DNA from: Ammoniphilus sp. CFH 90114
Lineage (GTDB): Bacteria > Bacillota > Bacilli > Aneurinibacillales > RAOX-1
NCBI RefSeq assembly: GCF_004123195.1
Contig: NZ_SDLI01000003.1
Coordinates: 427,274 to 491,273, forward strand
Length of the DNA: 64,000 nt
Direction: 5' to 3'
Shown here: one piece after another, positions 21,891 to 31,063 of the stretch
How the letters are laid out: each line of letters opens with the position of its first letter
How positions within the stretch are numbered: position 1 is the first letter of the stretch
Position numbers and translations under genes: made by a program
The notes under the pieces: generated by a model
What the model was told of the DNA's origin: nothing
The model's database searches: none
The model's input: the letters and a program-made list of their open reading frames with translations, nothing else

Positions 21891-23969
21891 ATGGGTCGCG
21901 AATTTCCCTTGTTAAAGACTCGTAATATCGGGATCATGGCTCACATCGATGCTGGTAAAACCACAACGACTGAGCGTATCCTGTTCTACACAGGCCGTGT
22001 TCACAAGATTGGTGAGGTTCACGAAGGTGGAGCTACCATGGACTGGATGGAGCAAGAACAAGAGCGTGGAATTACAATTACTTCTGCTGCTACAACTGCT
22101 CAATGGAATGGTCACCGAGTTAACATCATTGACACACCAGGTCACGTAGACTTCACAGTAGAGGTTGAACGTTCCCTTCGTGTACTTGATGGAGCTGTTG
22201 GTGTATTCTGCGCTAAGGGTGGAGTAGAGCCTCAATCCGAAACTGTTTGGCGTCAAGCTGACAAGTATGGTGTTCCTCGTATCGCTTACGTAAATAAGAT
22301 GGATATCATGGGTGCTGACTTCTTGTCTGCTGTTAGCCAAATGCGCGATCGCTTAAAAGCTAACGCTGTACCTATCGTGTTGCCAATCGGTGCTGAAGAT
22401 ACTTTCCAAGGTATGGTTGACCTTATAACAATGAAGGCGATCATCTATACAGATGACCTTGGAACAACTTCTGAAGCTCGTGAGATCCCTGAGGATATGA
22501 AGGATCTAGCTGAAGAATGGCGCTTAAACCTTGTCGAGAAGGTATCTGAGCTTGATGAAGCGTTAATGGAGAAGTACATGGAAGGTATCGAACCGACTGA
22601 AGAAGAGATCAAGGCTGTTCTTCGTCGTGCGACTTGTAACGTTGAAATCACTCCAGTTCTTTGTGGATCTTCTTACAAGAACAAGGGTGTTCAACCAATG
22701 CTTGACGCCGTTATCGCCTACTTGCCATCTCCACTAGATGTACCAGCAATCAAAGGTGTTCTTCCTGATTCTGAAGATGAAGTTGTTCGTGAGTCTGATG
22801 ACAATGGTCCTTTCTCCGCACTTGCTTTCAAAATCATGACTGACCCTTATGTTGGTAAATTAACCTTCTTCCGTGTTTACTCTGGAACACTTTCTTCCGG
22901 TTCTTATGTATTGAACTCTACTAAAGGTAAGCGTGAGCGTGTTGGACGTATTCTTCAGATGCATGCTAACCACCGTGAAGAAATCCCAGTAGTATACTCT
23001 GGAGATATCGCAGCAGCAGTAGGTTTAAAAGATACAACGACTGGCGACACTTTATGTGATGAGAAGAATCCTGTTATTCTTGAGTCCATGGAGTTCCCTG
23101 AGCCAGTTATCTCTGTAGCTATCGAGCCTAAGACGAAAGCTGACCAAGATAAGATGGGTATCGCTTTGATGAAGCTTTCTGAAGAGGATCCTACTTTCAA
23201 AACTTTCACTGACGAAGAAACAGGTCAAACGATCATCTCTGGTATGGGTGAGCTTCACCTTGACATTATCGTTGACCGTATGAAGCGTGAGTTTAAGGTA
23301 GAAGCTAACGTAGGTGCTCCACAGGTTGCTTACAAAGAAACCTTCCGTGGATCTGCTAAGGTTGAAGGTAAGTTCGTACGCCAATCCGGTGGTCGTGGAC
23401 AATTCGGTCACGTATGGGTTGAGTTCGAGCCGCTTGAAGCTGGTGCAGGCTTTGAATTCGTTAACAAGATTGTCGGAGGGGTTGTTCCTAGAGAATACAT
23501 CCCAGCTGTTCAAGCAGGTATCGAAGAATCCATGAAGAATGGTGTTCTTGCTGGATACCCTCTACTTGACGTGCGTGCGACAATCGTTGACGGAAGCTAC
23601 CACGATGTTGACTCTTCTGAAATGGCGTTTAAAGTGGCTGGATCTCTAGCTCTTAAAGAAGCCGGTAAGAAGTGTAACCCAGCTCTTCTTGAGCCAATGA
23701 TGAAAGTTGAAGTTGTTGTTCCTGAAGAGTACATGGGAGACATCATGGGAGACATTAGTTCTCGTCGTGGACGTATTGAAGGTATGGAAGCTCGTGCTGG
23801 TGCACAAGTAATCCGTGGATTCGTTCCTCTTTCTGAGATGTTCGGTTACGCAACTAACTTGCGTTCTCGTACACAAGGTCGTGGAAACTACACAATGACC
23901 TTCGATCACTACGAAGAAGTTCCTAAGTCTGTAGCTGAAGAAATCATTAAGAAGAACAAAGGTGCTTAA
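21891..23969 (+). CDS. fusA: Elongation factor G
   Basis: EF-G (692 aa) is the translocation GTPase. G1 is [10 protein letters not shown]3 is DTPGHVDF and G4 is NKMD. The C-terminal domain IV segment [15 protein letters not shown] and domain V tail are complete. ATG 21891 follows AAAGGAG (21876-21882). Its leader contains the three tandem RNA modules and a hairpin, suggesting fusA (and tuf) have separate post-initiation control. Confidence 0.98.
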   Translation: MGREFPLLKTRNIGIMAHIDAGKTTTTERILFYTGRVHKIGEVHEGGATMDWMEQEQERGITITSAATTAQWNGHRVNIIDTPGHVDFTVEVERSLRVLDGAVGVFCAKGGVEPQSETVWRQADKYGVPRIAYVNKMDIMGADFLSAVSQMRDRLKANAVPIVLPIGAEDTFQGMVDLITMKAIIYTDDLGTTSEAREIPEDMKDLAEEWRLNLVEKVSELDEALMEKYMEGIEPTEEEIKAVLRRATCNVEITPVLCGSSYKNKGVQPMLDAVIAYLPSPLDVPAIKGVLPDSEDEVVRESDDNGPFSALAFKIMTDPYVGKLTFFRVYSGTLSSGSYVLNSTKGKRERVGRILQMHANHREEIPVVYSGDIAAAVGLKDTTTGDTLCDEKNPVILESMEFPEPVISVAIEPKTKADQDKMGIALMKLSEEDPTFKTFTDEETGQTIISGMGELHLDIIVDRMKREFKVEANVGAPQVAYKETFRGSAKVEGKFVRQSGGRGQFGHVWVEFEPLEAGAGFEFVNKIVGGVVPREYIPAVQAGIEESMKNGVLAGYPLLDVRATIVDGSYHDVDSSEMAFKVAGSLALKEAGKKCNPALLEPMMKVEVVVPEEYMGDIMGDISSRRGRIEGMEARAGAQVIRGFVPLSEMFGYATNLRSRTQGRGNYTMTFDHYEEVPKSVAEEIIKKNKGA

Positions 23970-23983
23970 TCTTTGTTAACAAA

Positions 23984-24063
23984 TTCTTAATAGATTAGGT
24001 CTTCCCTTATTAAGAAGAAAGGTATAAAATAATCGTTGGGCATCTTGCCTTTTTATACCTTTC
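23984..24063 (+). promoter_or_regulatory. Two abutting hairpins between fusA and tuf
   Basis: Hairpin I pairs TTCTTAATA (23984-23992) with TATTAAGAA (24008-24016). Hairpin II starts at the very next base: GAAAGGTATAAAA (24017-24029) pairs perfectly over 13 bp with TTTTATACCTTTC (24051-24063). They fill the first part of the spacer and could act as an RNA-processing or mRNA-stability element separating tuf from fusA messages. Confidence 0.6.
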
Positions 24064-24140
24064 CTTATATAAATTAAATTAAAACAGTTCATAACAAAAC
24101 ACGTTGAATCCAACGTTGTATGTTTAAGGAGGCTAAATTC

Positions 24141-25331
24141 ATGGGAAAAGCTAAATTCGAACGTAACAAGCCACACGTTAACATTGGTACTATCGGTCAC
24201 GTTGACCACGGTAAAACTACTTTAACTGCTGCTATCACTACTGTATTGGCTCAAAGTGGTGGAGCTACAGCTATGGATTATGGTAGCATTGACGCTGCTC
24301 CTGAAGAGAGAGAGCGTGGAATCACAATCTCTACAGCACACGTTGAGTATGAGACTGCTAACCGTCACTATGCTCACGTTGACTGCCCAGGACACGCTGA
24401 CTACGTTAAGAACATGATCACTGGTGCTGCACAGATGGACGGAGCGATCCTAGTAGTTTCTGCTGCTGACGGTCCTATGCCACAAACTCGTGAGCACATC
24501 CTTCTTTCTCGCCAAGTAGGTGTTCCTTACATCGTAGTATTCATGAACAAGTGCGACATGGTTGACGATGAAGAGCTTCTTGAGCTAGTTGAAATGGAAA
24601 TCCGTGATCTTCTTTCTGAGTATGAGTTCCCTGGTGATGACACTCCAGTTGTTAAGGGATCTGCTAAAGAAGCTCTTGAGAACCCAACTGGTGAGTGGGC
24701 TCAAAAGATCCATGAATTAATGGAAGCTGTTGACTCTTACATCCCAACTCCTGAGCGCGATGTAGACAAGCCTTTCTTAATGCCTGTTGAGGATGTATTC
24801 TCTATCACAGGTCGTGGAACAGTTGCTACTGGTCGTGTTGAGCGTGGAATCGTTAAAGTTGGTGACGTAGTTCAAATCATCGGTTTAACTGAAGAGCCAA
24901 AGCAAACAACTGTAACTGGTGTTGAAATGTTCCGTAAGCTTCTTGACCAAGCTCAAGCTGGAGACAACATCGGAGCTCTTCTTCGTGGGGTAACTCGTGA
25001 AGACATCGAGCGTGGACAATGTTTGGCTAAGCCAGGTTCCGTTAAGCCTCACAGCAAGTTTACTGCAGAAGTTTACGTATTGTCTAAAGACGAAGGTGGA
25101 CGTCACACTCCTTTCTTCGCTAACTACCGTCCTCAGTTCTACTTCCGTACAACTGACGTAACTGGAATCATCAAGTTAGCTGAAGGCGTAGAAATGGTTA
25201 TGCCTGGTGACAACGTAACTTTCGACGTTGAATTGATCAGCACAATCGCTATGGAAGAAGGAACTCGCTTCGCTATTCGTGAAGGTGGACGTACTGTAGG
25301 CGCTGGCGTTGTTGCTAAAATCCTTGAGTAG
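24141..25331 (+). CDS. tuf: Elongation factor Tu
   Basis: EF-Tu (396 aa) delivers aminoacyl-tRNA to the ribosome. [22 protein letters not shown] and NKCDMVD are the GTPase motifs. The C-terminus [15 protein letters not shown] is typical. ATG 24141 follows TAAGGAGG (24125-24132). Codon use is strongly biased, as expected. A terminator follows at once, so the str operon ends here. Confidence 0.98.
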   Translation: MGKAKFERNKPHVNIGTIGHVDHGKTTLTAAITTVLAQSGGATAMDYGSIDAAPEERERGITISTAHVEYETANRHYAHVDCPGHADYVKNMITGAAQMDGAILVVSAADGPMPQTREHILLSRQVGVPYIVVFMNKCDMVDDEELLELVEMEIRDLLSEYEFPGDDTPVVKGSAKEALENPTGEWAQKIHELMEAVDSYIPTPERDVDKPFLMPVEDVFSITGRGTVATGRVERGIVKVGDVVQIIGLTEEPKQTTVTGVEMFRKLLDQAQAGDNIGALLRGVTREDIERGQCLAKPGSVKPHSKFTAEVYVLSKDEGGRHTPFFANYRPQFYFRTTDVTGIIKLAEGVEMVMPGDNVTFDVELISTIAMEEGTRFAIREGGRTVGAGVVAKILE

Positions 25332-25341
25332 TATTTAATAT

Positions 25342-25382
25342 AAAGAAGCTCAGCTAGTAATAGCTGGGCTTCTTTGTTTTTT
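25342..25382 (+). terminator. Intrinsic terminator after tuf
   Basis: AAAGAAGCTCAGCT pairs with AGCTGGGCTTCTTT (one G-U pair), followed by a T-rich tail ending near 25382. Confidence 0.92.
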
Positions 25383-25398
25383 ATAGACTTATAATTAG

Positions 25399-25428
25399 AA
25401 TAAACCGACCCATAGGGATCGGTTTATT
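25399..25428 (-). terminator. Hairpin at the 3' end of mnmH
   Basis: AATAAACCGACCC (25399-25411) faces GGGATCGGTTTATT (25415-25428). It lies just beyond the mnmH stop codon on the minus strand, and the closing stem is A/T-rich. It probably protects or terminates the mnmH message. Confidence 0.6.
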
Positions 25429-25444
25429 AGATGTAGATATATGT

Positions 25445-26512
25445 CTAGCCCTGGACTAGTGTTGAATCCCGCTGATGTTGCAGAATAATTTTGGTAAGGT
25501 GCTTTACCGTATCTTCTATATCGTCAACTCGTACATGGTAGAATGGTCCGTCATATTCTTCAAGCTTATGCTGGTATCTTGGATCATAGTATTGTTCTAA
25601 TAGTAGGACGATTAGATTTTTATAGTCTTCCTTATCAATATGCTGGATTAGTTCGTCTTTGATTGCTGGTATGAATCGCTTGAGTATGGGTGTAACGGCT
25701 TCTTTTACGCGTTCTTGGAACTGTGCTTCAGACTTATAGGGTATTACATACTCCTCGTAAATACGCTTGGCTCTAATCTCAACGGAAGTTTCCAAGACGA
25801 CGTGTATGCCTTTTGCCTTTGCCTCTAATAGGAACTCAGGTTGGACGGCTTTTCCTATTCTTCTGCTTTCAGCTTCCATGAAGACAAGGGGGAGACCTTT
25901 TATCTTTTCTAATTGATGGTATAGATTAGACTCAAAGGTTTTTTGATTATACACGGGTGCGCCAATCCCACCGAATACCGATCCTCTGTGTCCTGCACAC
26001 GCTTCAAGGTCAAGGATAGGAAACCCTTTCCCTTTTAATCGATCTAAGATCATGGTTTTCCCTACACCGGTCATCCCATGGAGGACTATAAATCGATTAG
26101 GGAGTATGGTTTCGTTTAAGTTGTCCACGATCCACTGACGATATTGTTTAAATCCGCCTGTAAGGCGCTGGACCTGCAACCCTGCCATCTCGGAGAAAGT
26201 AGCGACTGACTTGCTTCTCATGCCACCTCGCCAACAATAGATAATGGGTTTTTTCCCACTTTCAGAAACCTCTCTAATACACTGCATTAAATGTGGAATC
26301 TTAGGGGAGACGAGCTCCATGCCGAGCCACTTAGCTGGATCTTGCCCTTTGATTTTGTACGTGGTTCCGACTTTTGCTCTTTCTTCGTCGTTAAATATGG
26401 GTACATTAATAGCACCTGGGATATGTGATTCATCGAACTCACCAGGTGATCTCACGTCGATGAATACGTGGTCTTCAATCGTAAATGCTTGTCGAATATC
26501 AATTTCTTTCAT
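25445..26512 (-). CDS. mnmH: tRNA 2-selenouridine synthase (MnmH/SelU/YbbB)
   Basis: This 355-residue enzyme converts 2-thiouridine to 2-selenouridine at the wobble base of certain tRNAs, using selenophosphate made by SelD. The N-terminal rhodanese domain carries the catalytic Cys in YCWRGGMRSKS (about residue 94). A P-loop domain follows (LHGMTGVGKT). I start it at 26512 because AGGAG is 9 bases upstream; an ATG at 26521 directly abuts that ribosome site. It is divergent from selD, its selenium donor. Confidence 0.93.
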   Translation of the reverse strand: MKEIDIRQAFTIEDHVFIDVRSPGEFDESHIPGAINVPIFNDEERAKVGTTYKIKGQDPAKWLGMELVSPKIPHLMQCIREVSESGKKPIIYCWRGGMRSKSVATFSEMAGLQVQRLTGGFKQYRQWIVDNLNETILPNRFIVLHGMTGVGKTMILDRLKGKGFPILDLEACAGHRGSVFGGIGAPVYNQKTFESNLYHQLEKIKGLPLVFMEAESRRIGKAVQPEFLLEAKAKGIHVVLETSVEIRAKRIYEEYVIPYKSEAQFQERVKEAVTPILKRFIPAIKDELIQHIDKEDYKNLIVLLLEQYYDPRYQHKLEEYDGPFYHVRVDDIEDTVKHLTKIILQHQRDSTLVQG

Positions 26513-26597
26513 ATTGAGCATCTCCTGAATTGGATTAGGTTCATTTTTTCATGTAAGATAGAATAAAGGATATATAATTTCGAAGGGGGTAAGTCCT

Positions 26598-27653
26598 GTG
26601 TCAGAGCAATCTCAAATCAAGTTAACCTCTCTGTCCAGTAAAGCTGGCTGAGGATGCAAAATAGGTCCTGAAGACCTGGCGCAAGTTTTGCGTCATTTAC
26701 CGAGTTCTGCAGAAGTAGATCCTAATCTCCTCGTTGGTCTTGATGTTCCTGACGATGCTGGAGTATACAAATTAACGAATGAAATTGCTCTAGTTCAAAC
26801 TGTAGATTATTTTACACCCATTGTAGATAATCCACGTATGTTTGGTCAAATCGCCGCTGCGAATGCGTTAAGCGATGTTTACGCAATGGGAGGTAAGCCC
26901 CTTACTGTTCTTAATATTGTAGGCTTCCCTATTAAGAAACTTGATCCTTCGATCCTAGCTGATATTTTAAAGGGAGCTGGGGAGAAAGTCCAGGAAGCAG
27001 GCGCTCTTATTGTTGGAGGCCATTCTATTGATGACCAAGAACCGAAGTTTGGTATGGCTGTGACAGGAACCGTCCATCCGGATCGAGTTTGGACAAACCA
27101 TGGAGCCAAGCCTGGCGATGTGATTATTTTGACCAAACCAATTGGGGTAGGTATTCTAACCACAGCGATCAAGAGAGACTTGCTCAATGAGCAAGAGATT
27201 GAGCGCGTGACGGAAGTCATGGCTGAGCTGAATAAGAAGGCTGCTGAAGTCTTTATGAATTATTCTGTCCATGCTTGTACGGATGTAACGGGATTCGGGC
27301 TTTTGGGTCACGCAAAGGAAATGGCGTCAGGCAGTGGAGTAGGGATGACACTGCATAAGACACAGGTTCCTGTACTCCCTAGATCCTATGAATTGGCTGA
27401 GCAAGGAATTGTACCTGGTGGTTCGAAGGCGAATCATAAGTGGCTGAATGATTGTGTAGACTACGGTACCTTGTCCGAATCTGAGCAATTTTTACTCTGT
27501 GATGCGGTGACCTCAGGTGGGTTAATGGTGAGTCTCCCTGAAGCTGAAGCACAAGCTTGTTTAGAGGCGTTAAAAGCCAGTGGAATTGCTGATGCCAGTA
27601 TCATAGGAAGGGTAACAGATGAAAATGTAGGATGTATCCGAGTTGAGGCTTAA
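26598..27653 (+). CDS. selD: Selenide, water dikinase SelD, a selenoprotein with in-frame UGA
   Basis: SelD makes selenophosphate from selenide and ATP for selenocysteine and selenouridine synthesis. Reading from GTG 26598 (GAAGGGGG upstream), codon 18 is TGA at 26649-26651 in the context SSKAG-U-GCKIGPEDL. This is exactly where other SelDs have the catalytic Cys or Sec before GCK. The open frame continues from there to 27653, giving 351 residues including Sec. GLDVPDDAGVY and the C-terminal CTDVTGFGLLGHA are SelD motifs. A gene finder that stops at TGA would start it wrongly at TTG 26688. Confidence 0.93.
26656..26691 (+). promoter_or_regulatory. Bacterial SECIS-like hairpin after the selD UGA
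   Basis: Directly 3' of the TGA, GCAAAA (26656-26661) pairs with TTTTGC (26686-26691). Inside it AGGTC pairs with GACCT around a CTGAA loop. Position and size fit a SelB-recognised SECIS in the coding sequence. Confidence 0.75.
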
Positions 27654-27717
27654 TGGGCTAAGCGGAGAGATTCCGGTTATTTAGTAAGAATCACGAAAAA
27701 ATAGGTGTTTTACGCAG

Positions 27718-27747
27718 AATAGGCGGAAAAACTCCGCCTATTTTTGC
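27718..27747 (+). terminator. Terminator after selD, member of the CGGA palindrome family
   Basis: AATAGGCGGA (27718-27727) pairs perfectly with TCCGCCTATT (27733-27742) around AAAAC, followed by TTTGC. The same palindrome design recurs at 47585 and 57612. It also lies at the 3' end of the minus-strand glycosyltransferase. Confidence 0.8.
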
Positions 27748-27793
27748 TGTTTTTGACCCGTATACATAAATAACGGAATATAATCCTGTTTAT

Positions 27794-28804
27794 TTACCGA
27801 CAGACCGTAACGGACTCGGTCGCTTTTCGGTAAAGTCGGATATAAGCTTCCGCTTCCTTCTTAGGTGAGGAATACTGTTCAATCCACTGCTGTGCTTTTC
27901 GTGTGACGTTATTCCTTAGAGAAGGCTCCTTCATAATGGAATGGACAGCTTGGACAAACTCGTTCGGTGTCTCATACAGCCATCCTGTAATTCCATGTTG
28001 AATCAAGCTCTCGTTAGCTGGATTTCTTCGAGCGATGACGGGTCTTCCCATGGCCATAGCCTCCATGACAGCTAGGGATTGCCCTTCGGTTATGGAAGTA
28101 TTAATGACGATGTTAGAATCGTTATACCATTGTGTCATAACTTCAAAGGGGACAACTCCAGCATAATCCATCCAGGGGCGACTCTCCGCTGCCATCATGA
28201 CTTGTTTATGGACCTCTTGATCTAGGTTAGCACCTAGTATGGTATATTTTAGTGATGGATTCATGTACTCCTGAGCTAAAATATCTAGGGCTGGTAGTGC
28301 ATGGAGAACATCCTTGACAGGTCGCAGGCCAGCGGGCAAAAGGATATGTGGAGAATGGTAATCTACCCGTTTTTTCACTTTCCAAGAGATCCAAGCGGCT
28401 TGGGGAATCACATGGGTTTTCGTGAACCAATCCTGGTTTAAGGCTTTAACCTTTTCTAGCGCATCCTCGGTAAACACAGTGAGAGCATCAGCCCGATCGA
28501 GAAGTTGAAATACATCATTGGATACCTCACTTTGCAGATCAGAGTTAATATCCGTTCCTCCCATGGTCAGGATATAAGGTTTACTCAAGGTAAATTTATG
28601 CTCCCGTGCCCAAGCGGCAAATCTTGTAGCATGGAGAATATGAACGATATCCACGGTATGGGGCAGGTGCCAGAGATCCGCTTCATCATAAGGAAATACG
28701 CAGGTTTGGATGCCCTGCTTTTGAAGATAGTGTATCACCCGCTTAGAGGTTGTCGCATTTCCTCTGGGCTGGTTAAAATAAGGTGTGAAAAATAGAATGT
28801 GCAT
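27794..28804 (-). CDS. GT-B (GT4-type) glycosyltransferase between selD and selA, SenB-like
   Basis: This 336-residue GT-B protein has an N-terminal acceptor domain (PRGNATTSKRV, HILHATRFA, MGGTDINSDL). The C-terminal nucleotide-sugar domain has LPAGLRPVKD and the E-x7-E motif in TEGQSLAVMEAMAMGRPVI. The small GN-x-x-T N-terminal motif, the HA-x-R segment and the GTD motif resemble the selenosugar synthase SenB (TIGR04348-like), which is encoded next to selD in selenoneine loci. That resemblance is from memory and is not proven; no senA is present. AGGAAGG precedes its ATG. It is divergent from selA, 30 bases away. Confidence 0.7.
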   Translation of the reverse strand: MHILFFTPYFNQPRGNATTSKRVIHYLQKQGIQTCVFPYDEADLWHLPHTVDIVHILHATRFAAWAREHKFTLSKPYILTMGGTDINSDLQSEVSNDVFQLLDRADALTVFTEDALEKVKALNQDWFTKTHVIPQAAWISWKVKKRVDYHSPHILLPAGLRPVKDVLHALPALDILAQEYMNPSLKYTILGANLDQEVHKQVMMAAESRPWMDYAGVVPFEVMTQWYNDSNIVINTSITEGQSLAVMEAMAMGRPVIARRNPANESLIQHGITGWLYETPNEFVQAVHSIMKEPSLRNNVTRKAQQWIEQYSSPKKEAEAYIRLYRKATESVTVCR

Positions 28805-28834
28805 ATTTCACCTTCCTGAAAGGAGGTTATTATT

Positions 28835-30223
28835 TTGCAGGCAGAAATAAAACAATTGCTTCGTGAGATACCTGCTGTCCATCATTTTACACATGATTTG
28901 ACATTAATGGAATGGGTTGAAGCAAATCAGATTCCTGAAGAACTATTTACCCAATTAGTGAAAGAAACCATTGAATCCATACGGAGAGATATATTAGCGC
29001 ACCAAGTAGTTGAGATATCTTATTCTATAGTTTTAGAAAAAGTAAAAGAAAAAATTAGAGATACTCAACAGCAAAATCTGAGACCCGTAATTAATGGCAC
29101 AGGTGTCATTCTTCATACCAATTTGGGTAGAGCTGTGCTGGCGCAAGAAGCCATTGATCAGATGGTTGAAATTGCGACAGGTTACTCGAATCTAGAGTAT
29201 CGAATCGAAGAAGGAAAACGAGGGTCCCGCCATGATCACGTAGAGGATCTAATCCGCAGACTGACAGGAGCAGAAGCGGCCATGGTGGTAAATAATAATG
29301 CAGCTGCGGTATATCTTGTCCTAAGGGAAATGGCAAAGGATAAGGAAGTCATTGTATCGCGGGGGCAACTGGTGGAAATTGGCGGGTCTTTCCGTGTTTC
29401 CGAGATCATGAAAGAGAGTGGAGCCATTCTACGAGAAGTAGGAACGACGAATAAGACACATACTCGTGATTACGAACAGGTGATGAATGAGAACACGGCC
29501 TTATTGCTAAAAGTCCATACAAGTAATTTTGCCATGAGCGGGTTTACAAAAACGGTATCTCTAGAAGAGCTGGTTGAGTTAGGAAAAAGCAAAGGAGTGC
29601 CAGTGTATGAGGATCTAGGCAGTGGCGTCCTCTATGACTTGCGCAAACATGGGATTGGGGATGAGCCTGTCATCCATGAGAGCATACAGCAAGGGGCGGA
29701 TGTGGTAACCTTTAGTGGAGACAAGCTGTTAGGAGGTCCACAGGTAGGAGTTATTGCGGGTAAGAAAGAGTGGATTGACCGTTTCAAGAAAAATCAACTA
29801 GCTCGTGTTCTCCGTGTAGACAAGGTTACTTTAGCCGCATTAGAAGCTACGCTCCGACTCTACCTTAATCCTCGAAAAGCTGCAGAGTCTATTCCTGCTC
29901 TTCGTGATATGCTTATGCCCATGGAGGAAGTGCGAGCAAGAGCAGAATCCTTCCGTGATAAGCTAGAAGGAATGACGATTGAGGTTCGGGAGGACAAGAC
30001 CGAAGTAGGGGGAGGCAGTCTTCCAGGGGTCCTTCTTCCAACTGTGGTGGCCGTCCTTCATCATGATTCCTATCCTGCCCATGTCATAGAAAGAAAACTC
30101 AGAACAGGGAACCCTGTTGTTGTGGGTAGAATAACAAAGGACGAATATATCCTTGATTTTCGTACTATACATCCACGAGAGATTCCTCTATTAGTTGAGG
30201 CGATCTATGCTCAATTAACGTAG
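28835..30223 (+). CDS. selA: L-seryl-tRNA(Sec) selenium transferase
   Basis: SelA (462 aa) is a PLP enzyme that converts seryl-tRNA(Sec) to selenocysteyl-tRNA with selenophosphate. The PLP lysine is in TFSGDKLLGGPQVG. NGTGVILHTNLGRA and GKRGSRHDHVEDL are family signatures. The TTG start has AAAGGAGG (28819-28826) 8 bases upstream. Usually selB follows; here it does not, and no tRNA-Sec is visible, so both must be elsewhere. With selD and mnmH this shows the host uses selenium in protein and tRNA. Confidence 0.96.
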   Translation: MQAEIKQLLREIPAVHHFTHDLTLMEWVEANQIPEELFTQLVKETIESIRRDILAHQVVEISYSIVLEKVKEKIRDTQQQNLRPVINGTGVILHTNLGRAVLAQEAIDQMVEIATGYSNLEYRIEEGKRGSRHDHVEDLIRRLTGAEAAMVVNNNAAAVYLVLREMAKDKEVIVSRGQLVEIGGSFRVSEIMKESGAILREVGTTNKTHTRDYEQVMNENTALLLKVHTSNFAMSGFTKTVSLEELVELGKSKGVPVYEDLGSGVLYDLRKHGIGDEPVIHESIQQGADVVTFSGDKLLGGPQVGVIAGKKEWIDRFKKNQLARVLRVDKVTLAALEATLRLYLNPRKAAESIPALRDMLMPMEEVRARAESFRDKLEGMTIEVREDKTEVGGGSLPGVLLPTVVAVLHHDSYPAHVIERKLRTGNPVVVGRITKDEYILDFRTIHPREIPLLVEAIYAQLT

Positions 30224-30239
30224 ATTTCTGTAGTTTAGT

Positions 30240-30253
30240 GTCGATTAATCGAC
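30240..30253. promoter_or_regulatory. Perfect 14-bp palindrome after selA
   Basis: GTCGATTAATCGAC is a perfect palindrome with no loop, 17 bases after the selA stop, followed by CTTTTCT. It could be an operator for the next small gene or a weak terminator. Confidence 0.4.
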
Positions 30254-30355
30254 CTTTTCTCTGTTGAAATACAGAGTTATAATATGATTATTATAGACAA
30301 GAAGCAACTGAGAGCATCTTCTTTGGGATACATAAAATTAGGAGTGGTGTATCAA

Positions 30356-30553
30356 GTGATCAGAGAGATGAATAGGGAGATTGAAGAGATCTACAGTATT
30401 CAGGAATTAGAAGAGAGAAAGAAGCAATTAAGGGATCACCTTCAACATTCATGCCTTTCTGAGGTGGAGATCTGGGAAGTCAATGACCTAATCGACACCA
30501 TTAATAAGCGTATCCGTCTGATGAATGATTTGATGATTGGTTTAGTAAAGTAA
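30356..30553 (+). CDS. Small helical protein of unknown function
   Basis: This 65-residue charged protein starts at GTG 30356, with TTAGGAG (30339-30345) about 10 bases upstream. The same frame opens at an ATG at 30284 that lacks a ribosome site. The sequence forms a predicted two-helix hairpin: IQELEERKKQLRDHL, a CLSE turn, then EVNDLIDTINKRI. It loosely follows the Spo0E-like layout but lacks the SQxLD motif. A similar layout is seen in the small protein at 39768-39956. A terminator follows immediately. Confidence 0.6.
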   Translation: MIREMNREIEEIYSIQELEERKKQLRDHLQHSCLSEVEIWEVNDLIDTINKRIRLMNDLMIGLVK

Positions 30554-30560
30554 AAATAGA

Positions 30561-30596
30561 GGCTTATCTCTACAGGAGATGAGCCTTTTCTTTTTT
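30561..30596 (+). terminator. Intrinsic terminator
   Basis: GGCTTATCTC pairs with GAGATGAGCC (30576-30585), followed by TTTTCTTTTTT. Confidence 0.9.
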
Positions 30597-30794
30597 AGCG
30601 TAATCGGCAATCCACTGGGTGGCTTGATGGACAGCCTCTGGATCCTTTTTCATGATTTATTTTATATTTGGAAATTTAATATTTTATATCCAGTATTTTT
30701 ACTTCCACTTTTGGGAATAAATCATGTAAAATTAAGGGTTGAACGCATATGTTTATTATCCTCTAAATAATAAGCGTGATGGAAGGAGAAAAAA

Positions 30795-30944
30795 ATGAAA
30801 ACAAGACAGCAACGAAGAACGGAATGGAAGGAGCGCTGGAAGAAGTACAAGAAAATGTACAAGGGCTCAAGAGAAGAGCGTAGAGAGAAGTGGCGTTTGA
30901 AGTGGGAAGATTTCATGAACAAGAATGAGTCCCAAGTGGGCTAA
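30795..30944 (+). CDS. Very small, highly charged protein rich in Lys, Arg and Trp
   Basis: This 49-residue ORF has AAGGAG (30783-30788) 6 bases before its ATG and its own terminator behind. The composition is extreme: repeated WK, KK, RR and EE pairs (TEWKERWKKYKKMYKG, then REERREKWRLKWEDF). It is likely one amphipathic helix that may bind RNA, DNA or membrane. I recognise no family. The ribosome site, terminator and isolated position argue that it is real. Confidence 0.6.
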   Translation: MKTRQQRRTEWKERWKKYKKMYKGSREERREKWRLKWEDFMNKNESQVG

Positions 30945-30955
30945 ATATAAGGAGA

Positions 30956-31009
30956 GGTCGTCTATAAGAGGAGCGAGCAGATTGCATCTTCAGGTAGACG
31001 GCCTTTTTT
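30956..31009 (+). terminator. Intrinsic terminator
   Basis: GGTCGTCTA (30956-30964) pairs with TAGACGGCC (30995-31003), followed by six T. Confidence 0.88.
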
Positions 31010-31063
31010 CATACTAAGAAGGGAACGGCGAATCGCCATGTGTAAGATCCGCCGCATGAGTTT

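Noticed and set aside
30204..30800. Search for selB and tRNA-Sec next to selA
   Set aside because: No GTPase ORF follows selA and no tRNA with a UCA anticodon arm was found anywhere in the window; they are probably elsewhere.
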